This document shows positions 7,684 through 15,393 of a stretch of 28,315 nucleotides of DNA, in pieces. Each line of letters opens with the position of its first letter. The first letter of the stretch is position 1. The notes under the pieces are model-generated. The model was not told the origin of the DNA, did no database searches, and was given only the letters and a program-made list of their open reading frames with translations. This DNA comes from an uncultured Lachnospiraceae bacterium. GTDB lineage: Bacteria; Bacillota; Clostridia; Lachnospirales; Lachnospiraceae. A program made the translations under genes and the position numbers. The DNA lies in NCBI GenBank assembly GCA_934292725.1, contig CAKQXY010000045.1, positions 1-28,315 of the forward strand, written 5' to 3'.

Positions 7684-9033
7684 ATGGGCAAGCTACAAAA
7701 AGATGAAGCATTTTATAAAAAGCTCTGGAGCCTGATGGTTCCGATTGTGCTTCAAAATCTGATGTTAGCGATGGTGGCAGTGGCTGATGCATTTATGCTT
7801 GGCGGCATGGATCAAAATTATATGTCGGCTGTATCACTTGCAACACAGATTCAGTTTATCCAAAACATGTTTTTATCGGCAGCGACAGCCAGTCTTGGTA
7901 TTTTAGGTGCGCAATATTGGGGAAAGGGAGACAAAAAGACATTAGATGAGATCTTTTGCATGGCGCTTCGTCTTTGCGGACTAGTATCGGCCATATTCTT
8001 TGTTGGCTGTGTTTTCTTCGGACGATATCTGATGCTTATTTTTACGAATGAAGAAGTATTGATCAATTATGGTGTAAGCTATTTAAAAATAGCAGGTTTT
8101 TCATATTTGCTTACAGGTATTTCTCAGTGTTATCTTGTTATCATGAAGACAAGTGAGCACGCAAAGACAACGGCAGTCATAAGCTCAATGACAGTCTGTG
8201 TCAATATCATTTTAAACGCCATTTTTATTTTTGGAGGCTTTGGCATTGCACCTATGGGTGTGCGCGGAGCAGCTCTTGCGACACTTATTGCACGTATTAT
8301 TGAGCTTTGCTGTTCTGTACTTATTTCCTATAAGCCAAATTATCTCCATCCGTCTATACGCGATTTATTAAGGAGAAACAAACAGCTTTCAAAAGATTTC
8401 TGGAAGTGCGGACTTCCACTTTTAGGAGCATGTCTGTTCTGGGGAATTGGATTTACATCTTATTCATCATTTATGGGGCATCTTGGAACTGATGCAGCGG
8501 CAGCCAATTCAGTAGCAGCTGTTGTAAGAGATATCATATGCTGCTTTAGCGCAGGTATTTCTAGTGCAGCAGGAATTATGATTGGCAATGAGCTTGGCGC
8601 AGGAAACTTAGAGAAAGGAAAGCGATACGGCATACGTCTGTTAAAAATATCATTTGCATGCGGTATTTTTGCTTCTCTTTTAATGTGCATATCTGCACCA
8701 ATTATTTTGCATTTTGTAAAGCTTACACCGCAGGCACAGGAATATTTAAAGGGCATGTTTGCCGTTATCGCCTTTTATATGATAGGACGCGCAGTCAATG
8801 ATGTAACAATAAATGGTATTTTTGGCGCTGGCGGCGATACACTGTTTGACATGTATAGTCTTGCAGTGTGTATGTGGTGTCTTGCGATTCCGCTCGCTGC
8901 TGCCGGAACATATTTTTTCCACTGGCCAGTAGTGCTTGTATATGCGTGTACATGTATAGATGAAGTAGGAAAGCTGCCTTGGGTTTTGCATCATTTTCGT
9001 AAGTATAAATGGGTCAAAGATTTGACTCATTGA
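7684..9033 (+). CDS. MATE family multidrug/metabolite exporter
   Basis: 449 residues with about twelve hydrophobic segments in two homologous halves, as in NorM/DinF/MepA-type MATE transporters. These export drugs or metabolites using a sodium or proton gradient. The N-terminal motif LWSLMVPIVLQNLMLAMVAVADAFMLGG and the later ATASLGILGAQYWGKGD and ISSAAGIMIGNELGAGN are characteristic of the family. GAGGGAAG precedes the ATG at a suitable distance. The gene is alone between a terminator upstream and the hyp promoter downstream. It adjoins the blaI-M56 pair, which makes induced drug export plausible, but the substrate cannot be read from sequence. Confidence 0.9.
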   Translation: MGKLQKDEAFYKKLWSLMVPIVLQNLMLAMVAVADAFMLGGMDQNYMSAVSLATQIQFIQNMFLSAATASLGILGAQYWGKGDKKTLDEIFCMALRLCGLVSAIFFVGCVFFGRYLMLIFTNEEVLINYGVSYLKIAGFSYLLTGISQCYLVIMKTSEHAKTTAVISSMTVCVNIILNAIFIFGGFGIAPMGVRGAALATLIARIIELCCSVLISYKPNYLHPSIRDLLRRNKQLSKDFWKCGLPLLGACLFWGIGFTSYSSFMGHLGTDAAAANSVAAVVRDIICCFSAGISSAAGIMIGNELGAGNLEKGKRYGIRLLKISFACGIFASLLMCISAPIILHFVKLTPQAQEYLKGMFAVIAFYMIGRAVNDVTINGIFGAGGDTLFDMYSLAVCMWCLAIPLAAAGTYFFHWPVVLVYACTCIDEVGKLPWVLHHFRKYKWVKDLTH

Positions 9034-9058
9034 CAATTATATGGCACAGTGTTATGAT
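9030..9058 (+). promoter_or_regulatory. Promoter of the hyp operon
   Basis: A perfect TTGACA (9030-9035), a 17-base spacer and TATGAT (9053-9058) lie about 50 bases ahead of the activase start. The -35 overlaps the stop codon of the MATE gene. No clear terminator separates the two, so some read-through is possible. Confidence 0.85.
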
Positions 9059-9108
9059 GGGTCTAAGATTTAATTTCGGGGAAAAATAAAAGAAAAGGGG
9101 ATACAAAA

Positions 9109-10017
9109 ATGTGTCTTGTAACAAATATTCAGAAGTATTCAATCCATGACGGAGATGGAATTCGTACAACTGTATTTTTTAAAGGCTGTCCGCTTCGCTG
9201 TGCATGGTGCCATAATCCGGAAACACAAAAATGGAAACGCCAGATTTTAACGAATCAGGAAAAATGTACCGGCTGTATGGAATGTGAGCGTGTATGTCCA
9301 AATGGAGCAGTGCGCATGGAAAATGGCAAAGCTGTAACAGATTATGAAAAATGTACAGGCTGCGGAGAATGTGTGACAGCTTGTCTTTCAAATATCCGCG
9401 AGGTTGCAGGAAAAGAGTACACGATAAAAGAACTGCTAAAGGAACTCAAAAAGGATGAAATGTTCTACGAGGAATCTGGCGGCGGTGTTACACTTTCCGG
9501 CGGCGAAGTCATGTGCATGGATATGGATTACATAGAGGAGCTTGTAAAGCAGCTGCATCGTCAGGGAATCACAGTGGCCATCGATACAAGTGGATATGCA
9601 CCGTATGAAAATTTTAAACGGATTCTTCCATATATCGATACTTTCCTTTATGACATCAAGGCCATGGACAATGAAGTTCATAAAAAATGGATTGGAACAG
9701 AGAATAATATCATTCTGGAAAATTTGAAAAAGCTAAGTGCAGATGGTGCAAAAATCTATATTCGAATCCCAACAATTGAAGGGGTCAATGCAGATGAAGA
9801 GAGCATGAAGGCTGTAATTAAATGGCTTACTGACGAAAAGATTAAGGTGGCACAGGTCAATCTTTTGCCGTACCACAATACTGGAAGCAGCAAATACAGC
9901 CGTCTTGAGTGTATTTATGACGGAGAAGCATTTTTTGTACCGTCAGATGAAAAAATGAAGCAACTGTCATTACTTTTTACAGAGGCAGGCTTTTTGAAAG
10001 TTAAGATTGGTGGATAA
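9109..10017 (+). CDS. hypE: Glycyl radical enzyme activase (HypD-activating radical SAM protein)
   Basis: 302 residues of the pyruvate formate-lyase activase family. The radical SAM cysteines are Cys27, Cys31 and Cys34 (CPLRCAWC). An inserted ferredoxin-like segment carries two further clusters: CTGCMECERVC (Cys53, 56, 59, 63) and CTGCGECVTAC (Cys82, 85, 88, 92). GGGVTLSGGE at about 124-133 is the SAM-contacting motif. This layout with extra clusters is normal for activases of dehydratase-type glycyl radical enzymes. It would use S-adenosylmethionine to place the glycyl radical on Gly766 of the next protein. It is the first gene of the operon, 27 bases before hypD, behind a consensus promoter. 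Confidence 0.92.
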   Translation: MCLVTNIQKYSIHDGDGIRTTVFFKGCPLRCAWCHNPETQKWKRQILTNQEKCTGCMECERVCPNGAVRMENGKAVTDYEKCTGCGECVTACLSNIREVAGKEYTIKELLKELKKDEMFYEESGGGVTLSGGEVMCMDMDYIEELVKQLHRQGITVAIDTSGYAPYENFKRILPYIDTFLYDIKAMDNEVHKKWIGTENNIILENLKKLSADGAKIYIRIPTIEGVNADEESMKAVIKWLTDEKIKVAQVNLLPYHNTGSSKYSRLECIYDGEAFFVPSDEKMKQLSLLFTEAGFLKVKIGG

Positions 10018-10044
10018 CCAGAAAGGAAAAGGATTTTAGCTGCA

Positions 10045-12420
10045 ATGGAGAAGAGAGGAATGAATGAGCGTGTGCAGGCGCTGCGTGAACTAAGTGTTAC
10101 GACTCAGCCGCACATCGACATGGAAAGAGCAAAAAGTGAAACTGCAACCTACAAGAAGTATGAAGGTCAGCTGTCTGTGCCGGAGCTTCGTGCACAGGTT
10201 TTATATGACTATTTTGCAACAAAGACACTTTACATCGGAGATGGAGAGCTGATTGTAGGAGAAAAGGGAGATTCTCCGCATGGTGCACCGACATTTCCAG
10301 AGCTATGCTGCCATACGCTTGAGGATATGCACGTTATGAACGACCGTGAGCTTATCAGCTTTTCTGTAAAGGAAGAAGATTACGGCTATCAGGAAAAAGA
10401 GATAATTCCATTCTGGGAAAAGCGTTCCACACGTTCAAAGATTTTGGCAAATATGTCTGATCAGTGGAAAGACTGCTACGCCGCAGGTATCTTTACTGAA
10501 TTTATGGAGCAAAGAGGACCTGGTCATACTGTTGGTTCCTTTAAGCTGTATGAAAAAGGATTTTTAGATTACAAGGCAGATATTCAGGCATCAATAGATT
10601 CTCTTGATTATTTCCATGATACGGAAGCATTTGAAAAGAGAAATCAGCTTCGCGGTATGGCAAAGGCATGTGATGCTATCATGCTTCTTGGTGCAAGATA
10701 TGCTGATTATGCAAGAGAGCTTGCCCAAAAAGAAACATGTGATACAAGAAAGGCAGAGCTTCTTCAGATTGCAGCAAACTGCGATGTTGTTCCAGCTCAT
10801 AAGCCGCAGACCTTCTGGCAGGCAATTCAGATGTATTGGTTTGTTCACCTTGGCGTGACAACGGAGCTTAATCCATGGGATGCTTATTCACCGGGTCGTT
10901 TTGACCAGCATTTAAATCCATTTTATCAGAAGGATGTAAAGGAGGGCATTCTTGATGACAAGAAGGCGCTAGAGCTTCTTGAGTGCCTTTGGGTGAAGTT
11001 TAATAATCAGCCGGCACCGCCAAAGGTTGGTATCACGTTAAAGGAGAGCAGTACCTACACCGATTTTGCAAACTTAAATACAGGCGGTATCACACCAGAT
11101 GGACAAAACGGAGTTAATGATGTTTCTTATCTGATTCTTGATTGTATGGACGAGATGAAGCTGCTGCAGCCAAGCTCTAATGTACAGATCAGCAGAAAGA
11201 CACCGCAGAAATTTTTAAAGAGAGCATGTGAGATTGCACGTAAGGGATGGGGACAGCCGGCATTCTATAATACAGAAGCAATTGTTCAGGAACTTATGAA
11301 TGCAGGAAAGACACTTGCTGATGCAAGACGCGGCGGAACGAGCGGCTGCGTAGAGACTGGTGCATTTGGAAATGAAGCTTATATTCTGACAGGATATTTT
11401 AATATTCCAAAGGTATTTGAGCTTACATTAAATAATGGATATGATAAGGTAAGCAAAAAGCAGCTTGGTTTACAGCTTGGATATGCAGCTGATTTTAAGA
11501 CATATGATGAGCTTTTTGATGCTTTTAAGAAGCAGATGAAATACTTCATTGATGTTAAAATTCAGGGAAGCAATATAATTGAAAAGATTTTTGCAGACTG
11601 CATGCCAGCGCCATTTTTATCCATTCTTACAAATGACTGTATCGCAAAGGGCAAGGATTACAATGCCGGCGGTGCAAGATATAATACAAAATATCTGCAG
11701 GGTGTTGGAATCGGAACGATTACAGACTGTCTTGCTGCTGTAAAATATAATGTATATGATAAGAAAAACTTCACGATGGATGAGCTGATGGCAGCGCTTG
11801 ATGATAATTTCATCGGTCATGAGCGAATCTTGAATCTTGTAAAAAATCATAGTCCAAAGTATGGAAATGATGATGAATATGCAGATGAGATCATGAAGCA
11901 GGTATTTGAATATTATCAGGGCGAAGTGACAGGAAGACCAAATATGCTTGGCGGAATGTATCGCGTAAATATGCTTCCGACCACATGCCACGTTTACTTT
12001 GGAGAAGTCATGATGGCAAGTGCAAACGGACGTCTTGCACATGTACCTGTTTCCGAGGGTATTTCACCAGAAAAGGGTGCAGATGTAAATGGTCCAACTG
12101 CTGTTATCAAGTCTTGTGCAAAGATGGATCATTTAATGACAGGCGGTACACTTTTGAATCAGAAGTTTACACCAAGTGTTGTTGCAGGAGAGGAAGGACT
12201 TAACCAGATGGCAAGTCTGATTCGTTCCTATTTCAATATGGATGGTCATCATATTCAGTTTAATGTCATCGACAGACAGACATTGCTTAATGCACAGAAA
12301 TATCCAGAGGAATATAAGGATCTGATTGTTCGTGTAGCAGGCTACAGTGATCATTTCAGAAACTTAAGCAAGGCACTTCAGGATGAGATCATTAATCGTA
12401 CTGAGCAAAGCTTCAACTAA
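10045..12420 (+). CDS. hypD: trans-4-hydroxy-L-proline dehydratase (glycyl radical enzyme)
   Basis: 791 residues. HypD removes water from trans-4-hydroxy-L-proline to give pyrroline-5-carboxylate. The glycyl radical motif is RVAGYS with Gly766 and the thiyl-radical motif is GGTSGCVETG with Cys435 and Glu437. As I recall the Clostridioides difficile HypD work, its key residues are Phe152, His160, Asp278, Ser334, Cys434, Glu436, Thr645 and Gly765. Here Phe153, His161, Asp279, Ser335, Cys435, Glu437, Thr646 and Gly766 occupy the same motifs, each shifted by one, which separates HypD from PFL, choline, glycerol and propanediol enzymes. This register also supports the ATG at 10045 over the ATG at 10060, which has a purine run only one base before it. 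The neighbours, activase and ProC, complete the pathway. Confidence 0.95.
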   Translation: MEKRGMNERVQALRELSVTTQPHIDMERAKSETATYKKYEGQLSVPELRAQVLYDYFATKTLYIGDGELIVGEKGDSPHGAPTFPELCCHTLEDMHVMNDRELISFSVKEEDYGYQEKEIIPFWEKRSTRSKILANMSDQWKDCYAAGIFTEFMEQRGPGHTVGSFKLYEKGFLDYKADIQASIDSLDYFHDTEAFEKRNQLRGMAKACDAIMLLGARYADYARELAQKETCDTRKAELLQIAANCDVVPAHKPQTFWQAIQMYWFVHLGVTTELNPWDAYSPGRFDQHLNPFYQKDVKEGILDDKKALELLECLWVKFNNQPAPPKVGITLKESSTYTDFANLNTGGITPDGQNGVNDVSYLILDCMDEMKLLQPSSNVQISRKTPQKFLKRACEIARKGWGQPAFYNTEAIVQELMNAGKTLADARRGGTSGCVETGAFGNEAYILTGYFNIPKVFELTLNNGYDKVSKKQLGLQLGYAADFKTYDELFDAFKKQMKYFIDVKIQGSNIIEKIFADCMPAPFLSILTNDCIAKGKDYNAGGARYNTKYLQGVGIGTITDCLAAVKYNVYDKKNFTMDELMAALDDNFIGHERILNLVKNHSPKYGNDDEYADEIMKQVFEYYQGEVTGRPNMLGGMYRVNMLPTTCHVYFGEVMMASANGRLAHVPVSEGISPEKGADVNGPTAVIKSCAKMDHLMTGGTLLNQKFTPSVVAGEEGLNQMASLIRSYFNMDGHHIQFNVIDRQTLLNAQKYPEEYKDLIVRVAGYSDHFRNLSKALQDEIINRTEQSFN

Positions 12421-12447
12421 AAACACATAATGCAGGAGGAAAACACT

Positions 12448-13242
12448 ATGAAGTTAGGATTTATCGGATGCGGCAACATGGCAGGCGCAATGATGGGAGG
12501 CATCATCAAAAACAATATTTTCAAGGCAGAGGATGTGTATGGTTCTGACGTGTTTGAGCCAAGCAGAGAGCGCGTAAAGAACATGTATGGCATTCATGTT
12601 TCAGATAACAATATTGATGTAGTGGATGCTGTTGATGTGCTTGTACTTGCTGTAAAGCCACAGTATTATGAGTCTGTGATTACACAGATAAAGGATCATG
12701 TCAGAGCAGATCAGTTAATCATCACAATTGCACCGGGAAAGACACTTTCATGGCTGGCAGAAAAGTTTGGCAAGGACGTAAAGATTGTACGTACTATGCC
12801 AAATACACCTGCACTTGTCGGTGAGGGTATGACAGGCGCAACACCAAATGAATTTGTGACAGAGGCTGAATTAAAGTATGTATGTGAAATTTTAAGCGGC
12901 TTTAGCAAGGTAGAGGTTATTAGCGAAAAGCTGATGGATACAGTTGTTGCAGTAAGCGGAAGTTCTCCAGCATATGTATTTATGTTTATTGAAGCTATGG
13001 CAGACGCAGCAGTAGAGCAGGGTATGCCGCGTGCGCAGGCTTATAAATTTGCAGCACAGGCAGTTATGGGCAGCGCAAAGATGGTTTTAGAGACTGGAAA
13101 GCATCCGGGTGAGTTAAAGGATATGGTATGCTCACCGGCAGGAACTACAATCAAGGCAGTACGTGTATTAGAAAAGGAAGGCCTTAGAAGCGCTGTGATC
13201 GAGGCCATGGACGCATGTGCAGATGCAGCAAAGGGTATGTAA
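12448..13242 (+). CDS. proC: Pyrroline-5-carboxylate reductase
   Basis: 264 residues. It begins with the Rossmann motif GFIGCGNMAGAMMGG that binds NAD(P)H and has the family's C-terminal region AVSGSSPAYVFMFIEAMADAAVEQG and SPAGTTIKAVRVLE. It reduces pyrroline-5-carboxylate to L-proline, here most likely the product released by HypD. The ATG at 12448 follows AGGAGGA (12434-12440) by 7 bases. An in-frame ATG at 12430 would put that site inside the gene and is rejected. It lies 27 bases after hypD, so it is clearly the same operon. This copy may serve hydroxyproline use (proline for biosynthesis or as a Stickland acceptor) rather than glutamate-derived proline synthesis. Confidence 0.95.
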   Translation: MKLGFIGCGNMAGAMMGGIIKNNIFKAEDVYGSDVFEPSRERVKNMYGIHVSDNNIDVVDAVDVLVLAVKPQYYESVITQIKDHVRADQLIITIAPGKTLSWLAEKFGKDVKIVRTMPNTPALVGEGMTGATPNEFVTEAELKYVCEILSGFSKVEVISEKLMDTVVAVSGSSPAYVFMFIEAMADAAVEQGMPRAQAYKFAAQAVMGSAKMVLETGKHPGELKDMVCSPAGTTIKAVRVLEKEGLRSAVIEAMDACADAAKGM

Positions 13243-13273
13243 GAATTTCTAAATTGTTTAAATTAAAAAAATG

Positions 13274-13303
13274 CAAGGCAGGTGCAAAATGGCATCTGCC
13301 TTG
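13274..13303 (+). repeat. 12-bp hairpin between proC and the GH129-like gene
   Basis: Arms 13274-13285 and 13292-13303 pair over 12 bp with one G-T pair and a six-base loop. The following sequence, TTGTCAC, is not a proper T-run, so this is at best a weak terminator or an RNA processing or attenuation structure that would lower expression of the next gene. Confidence 0.5.
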
Positions 13304-13345
13304 TTGTCACAAAAACTACGTTTGAGATTAGATAGGGGAGAAATC

Positions 13346-15229
13346 ATGATTACAATAAAAGATAATATAATAAAACTCGATTTTCATGAGGAGACGTTGC
13401 ACTGCGATATTTACGCATATGGTACTAAATGGACTTGGCAGCAGGATTATCAGCCTTATTTTAAGTATAATGGAAAAGATGTGCTTTTTTCAGAGGCTAA
13501 AAACGTCTCACATAAAAGATATGATACAGGAATAGGCTTCGGACTTGTGAGCCATTATGAAAACTTTGAGAAGGTGCCAGAACTTTGTTTTGAGACATAT
13601 ATCTGGATTGAATTATCGACTGGTGATGTTCATTTTGAGTGGATTCCGATCACAGAGCCGACATCTGGCATGGATGAAGTTGTGTGGCCGGGTGCAATGG
13701 ATTTTATGTGTGACAGCGAGGATTGGTATACGCTCTTAAACTGGGGACAGGGTTTACTTATTCCAAATGGCTGGGAAACAAAGCTGGGAAAAGTGCCATT
13801 TGATGGCCGCATGTGTACGGAAGGCTCATATATGCCATGGTTTTCCCAGATTAAAGATAGAAACGGCTATATTGCAATATGTGAGCAGCCAGAGGATGCA
13901 GGCTACCGTGCGGCTCATGAATCAGGCGAAGCACAGACAAGTGTGGGAATGGTACTTTATAAATCACTTGGCTCAATGCGCTATCGAAGAACCTTGCTGT
14001 ATCATTTTGAAAAAGACTGTGATTACAATACCATGTGTAAGTTTTATAGAAATTATACAAAGGAACAGGGAACATTTCACACTCTTCGTGAAAAGGCAGC
14101 GCGCGCAGATGTCGAGAAATTAGTAGGAAGTATGTTTGTTCATGCAGGTATTAAGACACGTGTTCAGCCAGAGTCTCGCTTTTTTGATCCGGAAGCGCCT
14201 GATAAAAACAATCATTTAACACCGTTTGCAGTGCGCACTAAGCAGATTCGTCGCTGCTATGAAAAGCTTGGAATTAAGAAGCTTTATCTTCATTTAGATG
14301 GCTGGGGAGATCCAGGCTATGACAACGAACATCCAGATTATCTTCCAGCATGTATTGAAGCAGGCGGCTGGGAAGGTATGAAGGAGCTTTGTGATACAAT
14401 TCATGAATGCGGTTATGTTTTTGGAATTCATGATCAGTATCGTGATTATTATTTCCGCGCCAGCACTTATGATGAATTATCAGCCATTCATCTTGAAGAT
14501 GGTTCCATTCCTTCTCATGCAAACTGGGCGGGAGGTAATCAGACATATCTTTGTGCAACACAGGCACCTTATTATGTAAAGAGAAATTTCTTAGAATTGG
14601 CAGCTCATGATATAAAGCTTGACTGCGCTTATCTTGATGTATTTACATGCAATGAGCCAGATGAATGCTTTGAGCCGCATCACAAAATGACAAGAAAGGA
14701 ATGTCTGGAATTTAGAAGCCGCTGCTTTGCATATTTGCTGTCACAAAATATTCTGTCAAGCTCCGAGGAGGTAGCAGACTGGTCAGTCGCTAACCTTGTG
14801 TTCTGCCACTATGCACCATATGATTTTATGATGCGCCGTCCAGAAGAACCAAAACAGGGAATCCCAGTTCCATTATTTAATCTTGTATATCATGACTGCG
14901 TAATAATTCCGTGGATGATGGAAAAACATGAAAACGAAGATTATATGCTCTATGCACTTATTAACGGAGGTGCGCCATATTTTGACAGAAATGGTGCTTA
15001 CGATGGAACAGACGGTGCATTTGGAGCAGGCAGCAACTTCACAGAAGAAGAACAAAAGAAGCGCTGCGATCAGGTAGCATCACTTCATGAACACGTTGCC
15101 TATAGTGAGTTAGTCAGCCATCGCATTCTCGATAAAACAGGTCTTCGCCAGCAGAGTACATTCGCAGATGGTACATGCGTAGAAGTCGATTTCTCAAAGG
15201 GAACGTATGAAATTACAGTTAACGGATAA
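13346..15229 (+). CDS. GH101/GH129-like alpha-N-acetylgalactosaminidase-type hydrolase
   Basis: 627 residues without a signal peptide. An N-terminal beta-sandwich (about 1-240) precedes a barrel with LYLHLDGWGDPGYDNEHPDYLP, GYVFGIHDQYRDYY and HDIKLDCAYLDVFTCNEP. These are features I associate with the GH101-related family that includes intracellular GH129 alpha-N-acetylgalactosaminidases of bifidobacteria. The Asp in YLDVF is the likely nucleophile, and a Glu in SSSEEVADW, about 43 residues later, the likely acid/base; both are inferred. The ATG at 13346 follows GGGGAG closely, while an ATG at 13271 lies in the proC-side hairpin and has no ribosome site. The substrate might be O-glycan fragments carrying alpha-linked GalNAc or galactose. 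Position 103 bases after proC suggests possible co-expression with hydroxyproline use. Family moderately sure, specificity open. Confidence 0.7.
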   Translation: MITIKDNIIKLDFHEETLHCDIYAYGTKWTWQQDYQPYFKYNGKDVLFSEAKNVSHKRYDTGIGFGLVSHYENFEKVPELCFETYIWIELSTGDVHFEWIPITEPTSGMDEVVWPGAMDFMCDSEDWYTLLNWGQGLLIPNGWETKLGKVPFDGRMCTEGSYMPWFSQIKDRNGYIAICEQPEDAGYRAAHESGEAQTSVGMVLYKSLGSMRYRRTLLYHFEKDCDYNTMCKFYRNYTKEQGTFHTLREKAARADVEKLVGSMFVHAGIKTRVQPESRFFDPEAPDKNNHLTPFAVRTKQIRRCYEKLGIKKLYLHLDGWGDPGYDNEHPDYLPACIEAGGWEGMKELCDTIHECGYVFGIHDQYRDYYFRASTYDELSAIHLEDGSIPSHANWAGGNQTYLCATQAPYYVKRNFLELAAHDIKLDCAYLDVFTCNEPDECFEPHHKMTRKECLEFRSRCFAYLLSQNILSSSEEVADWSVANLVFCHYAPYDFMMRRPEEPKQGIPVPLFNLVYHDCVIIPWMMEKHENEDYMLYALINGGAPYFDRNGAYDGTDGAFGAGSNFTEEEQKKRCDQVASLHEHVAYSELVSHRILDKTGLRQQSTFADGTCVEVDFSKGTYEITVNG

Positions 15230-15247
15230 GCCCGAAGGTAAATGGTT
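15228..15247 (+). repeat. 20-bp repeated upstream site, copy A
   Basis: AAGCCCGAAGGTAAATGGTT matches 26507-26526 at 19 of 20 bases. It begins within the stop codon of the GH129-like gene and ends 14 bases before the -35 of the next promoter; copy B ends 15 bases before its -35. A shared activator site is the simplest explanation. An alternative is a remnant of a repeated coding motif (KPEGxW in one frame). Confidence 0.5.
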
Positions 15248-15261
15248 TTCAAGTGCGAATA

Positions 15262-15290
15262 TTGAAATTGACAGAAAATCATGGTATTAT
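15262..15290 (+). promoter_or_regulatory. Promoter of the diguanylate cyclase gene
   Basis: TTGAAA (15262-15267) and TATTAT (15285-15290) have a 17-base spacer, about 105 bases before the start codon. A better-looking TTGACA at 15268 has no -10 at a good distance. Confidence 0.6.
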
Positions 15291-15393
15291 GATTTATGTG
15301 ACAGTCTGTATATCCTTTTTGCTGCTGCATACAATGCAACATGTAAAAATAAAATGATGCAGAATGCGTATAAAAATGTTGAAAGGAGCAGGT

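Noticed and set aside
11617..12042. 141-residue minus-strand frame inside hypD
   Set aside because: It is rich in Ile, Cys and His in the way antisense frames of coding DNA are; the sense frame is a clear HypD.
12430..12447. Earlier ATG for proC
   Set aside because: The AGGAGGA ribosome site lies between the two ATGs, so only the second can use it, and the Rossmann fold begins right after the second.
13274..13303. Rho-independent terminator after proC
   Set aside because: The stem is good but there is no T-run after it, so it is listed only as a hairpin.
13767..14123. 118-residue plus-strand frame within the GH129-like gene
   Set aside because: It is a shadow in another frame with no ribosome site; the enclosing frame has family motifs throughout.
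15268..15273. Perfect TTGACA as the -35 of the diguanylate cyclase promoter
   Set aside because: The nearest good -10 (TATGAT at 15288) is only 14 bases away, whereas TTGAAA at 15262 has TATTAT at 17 bases.
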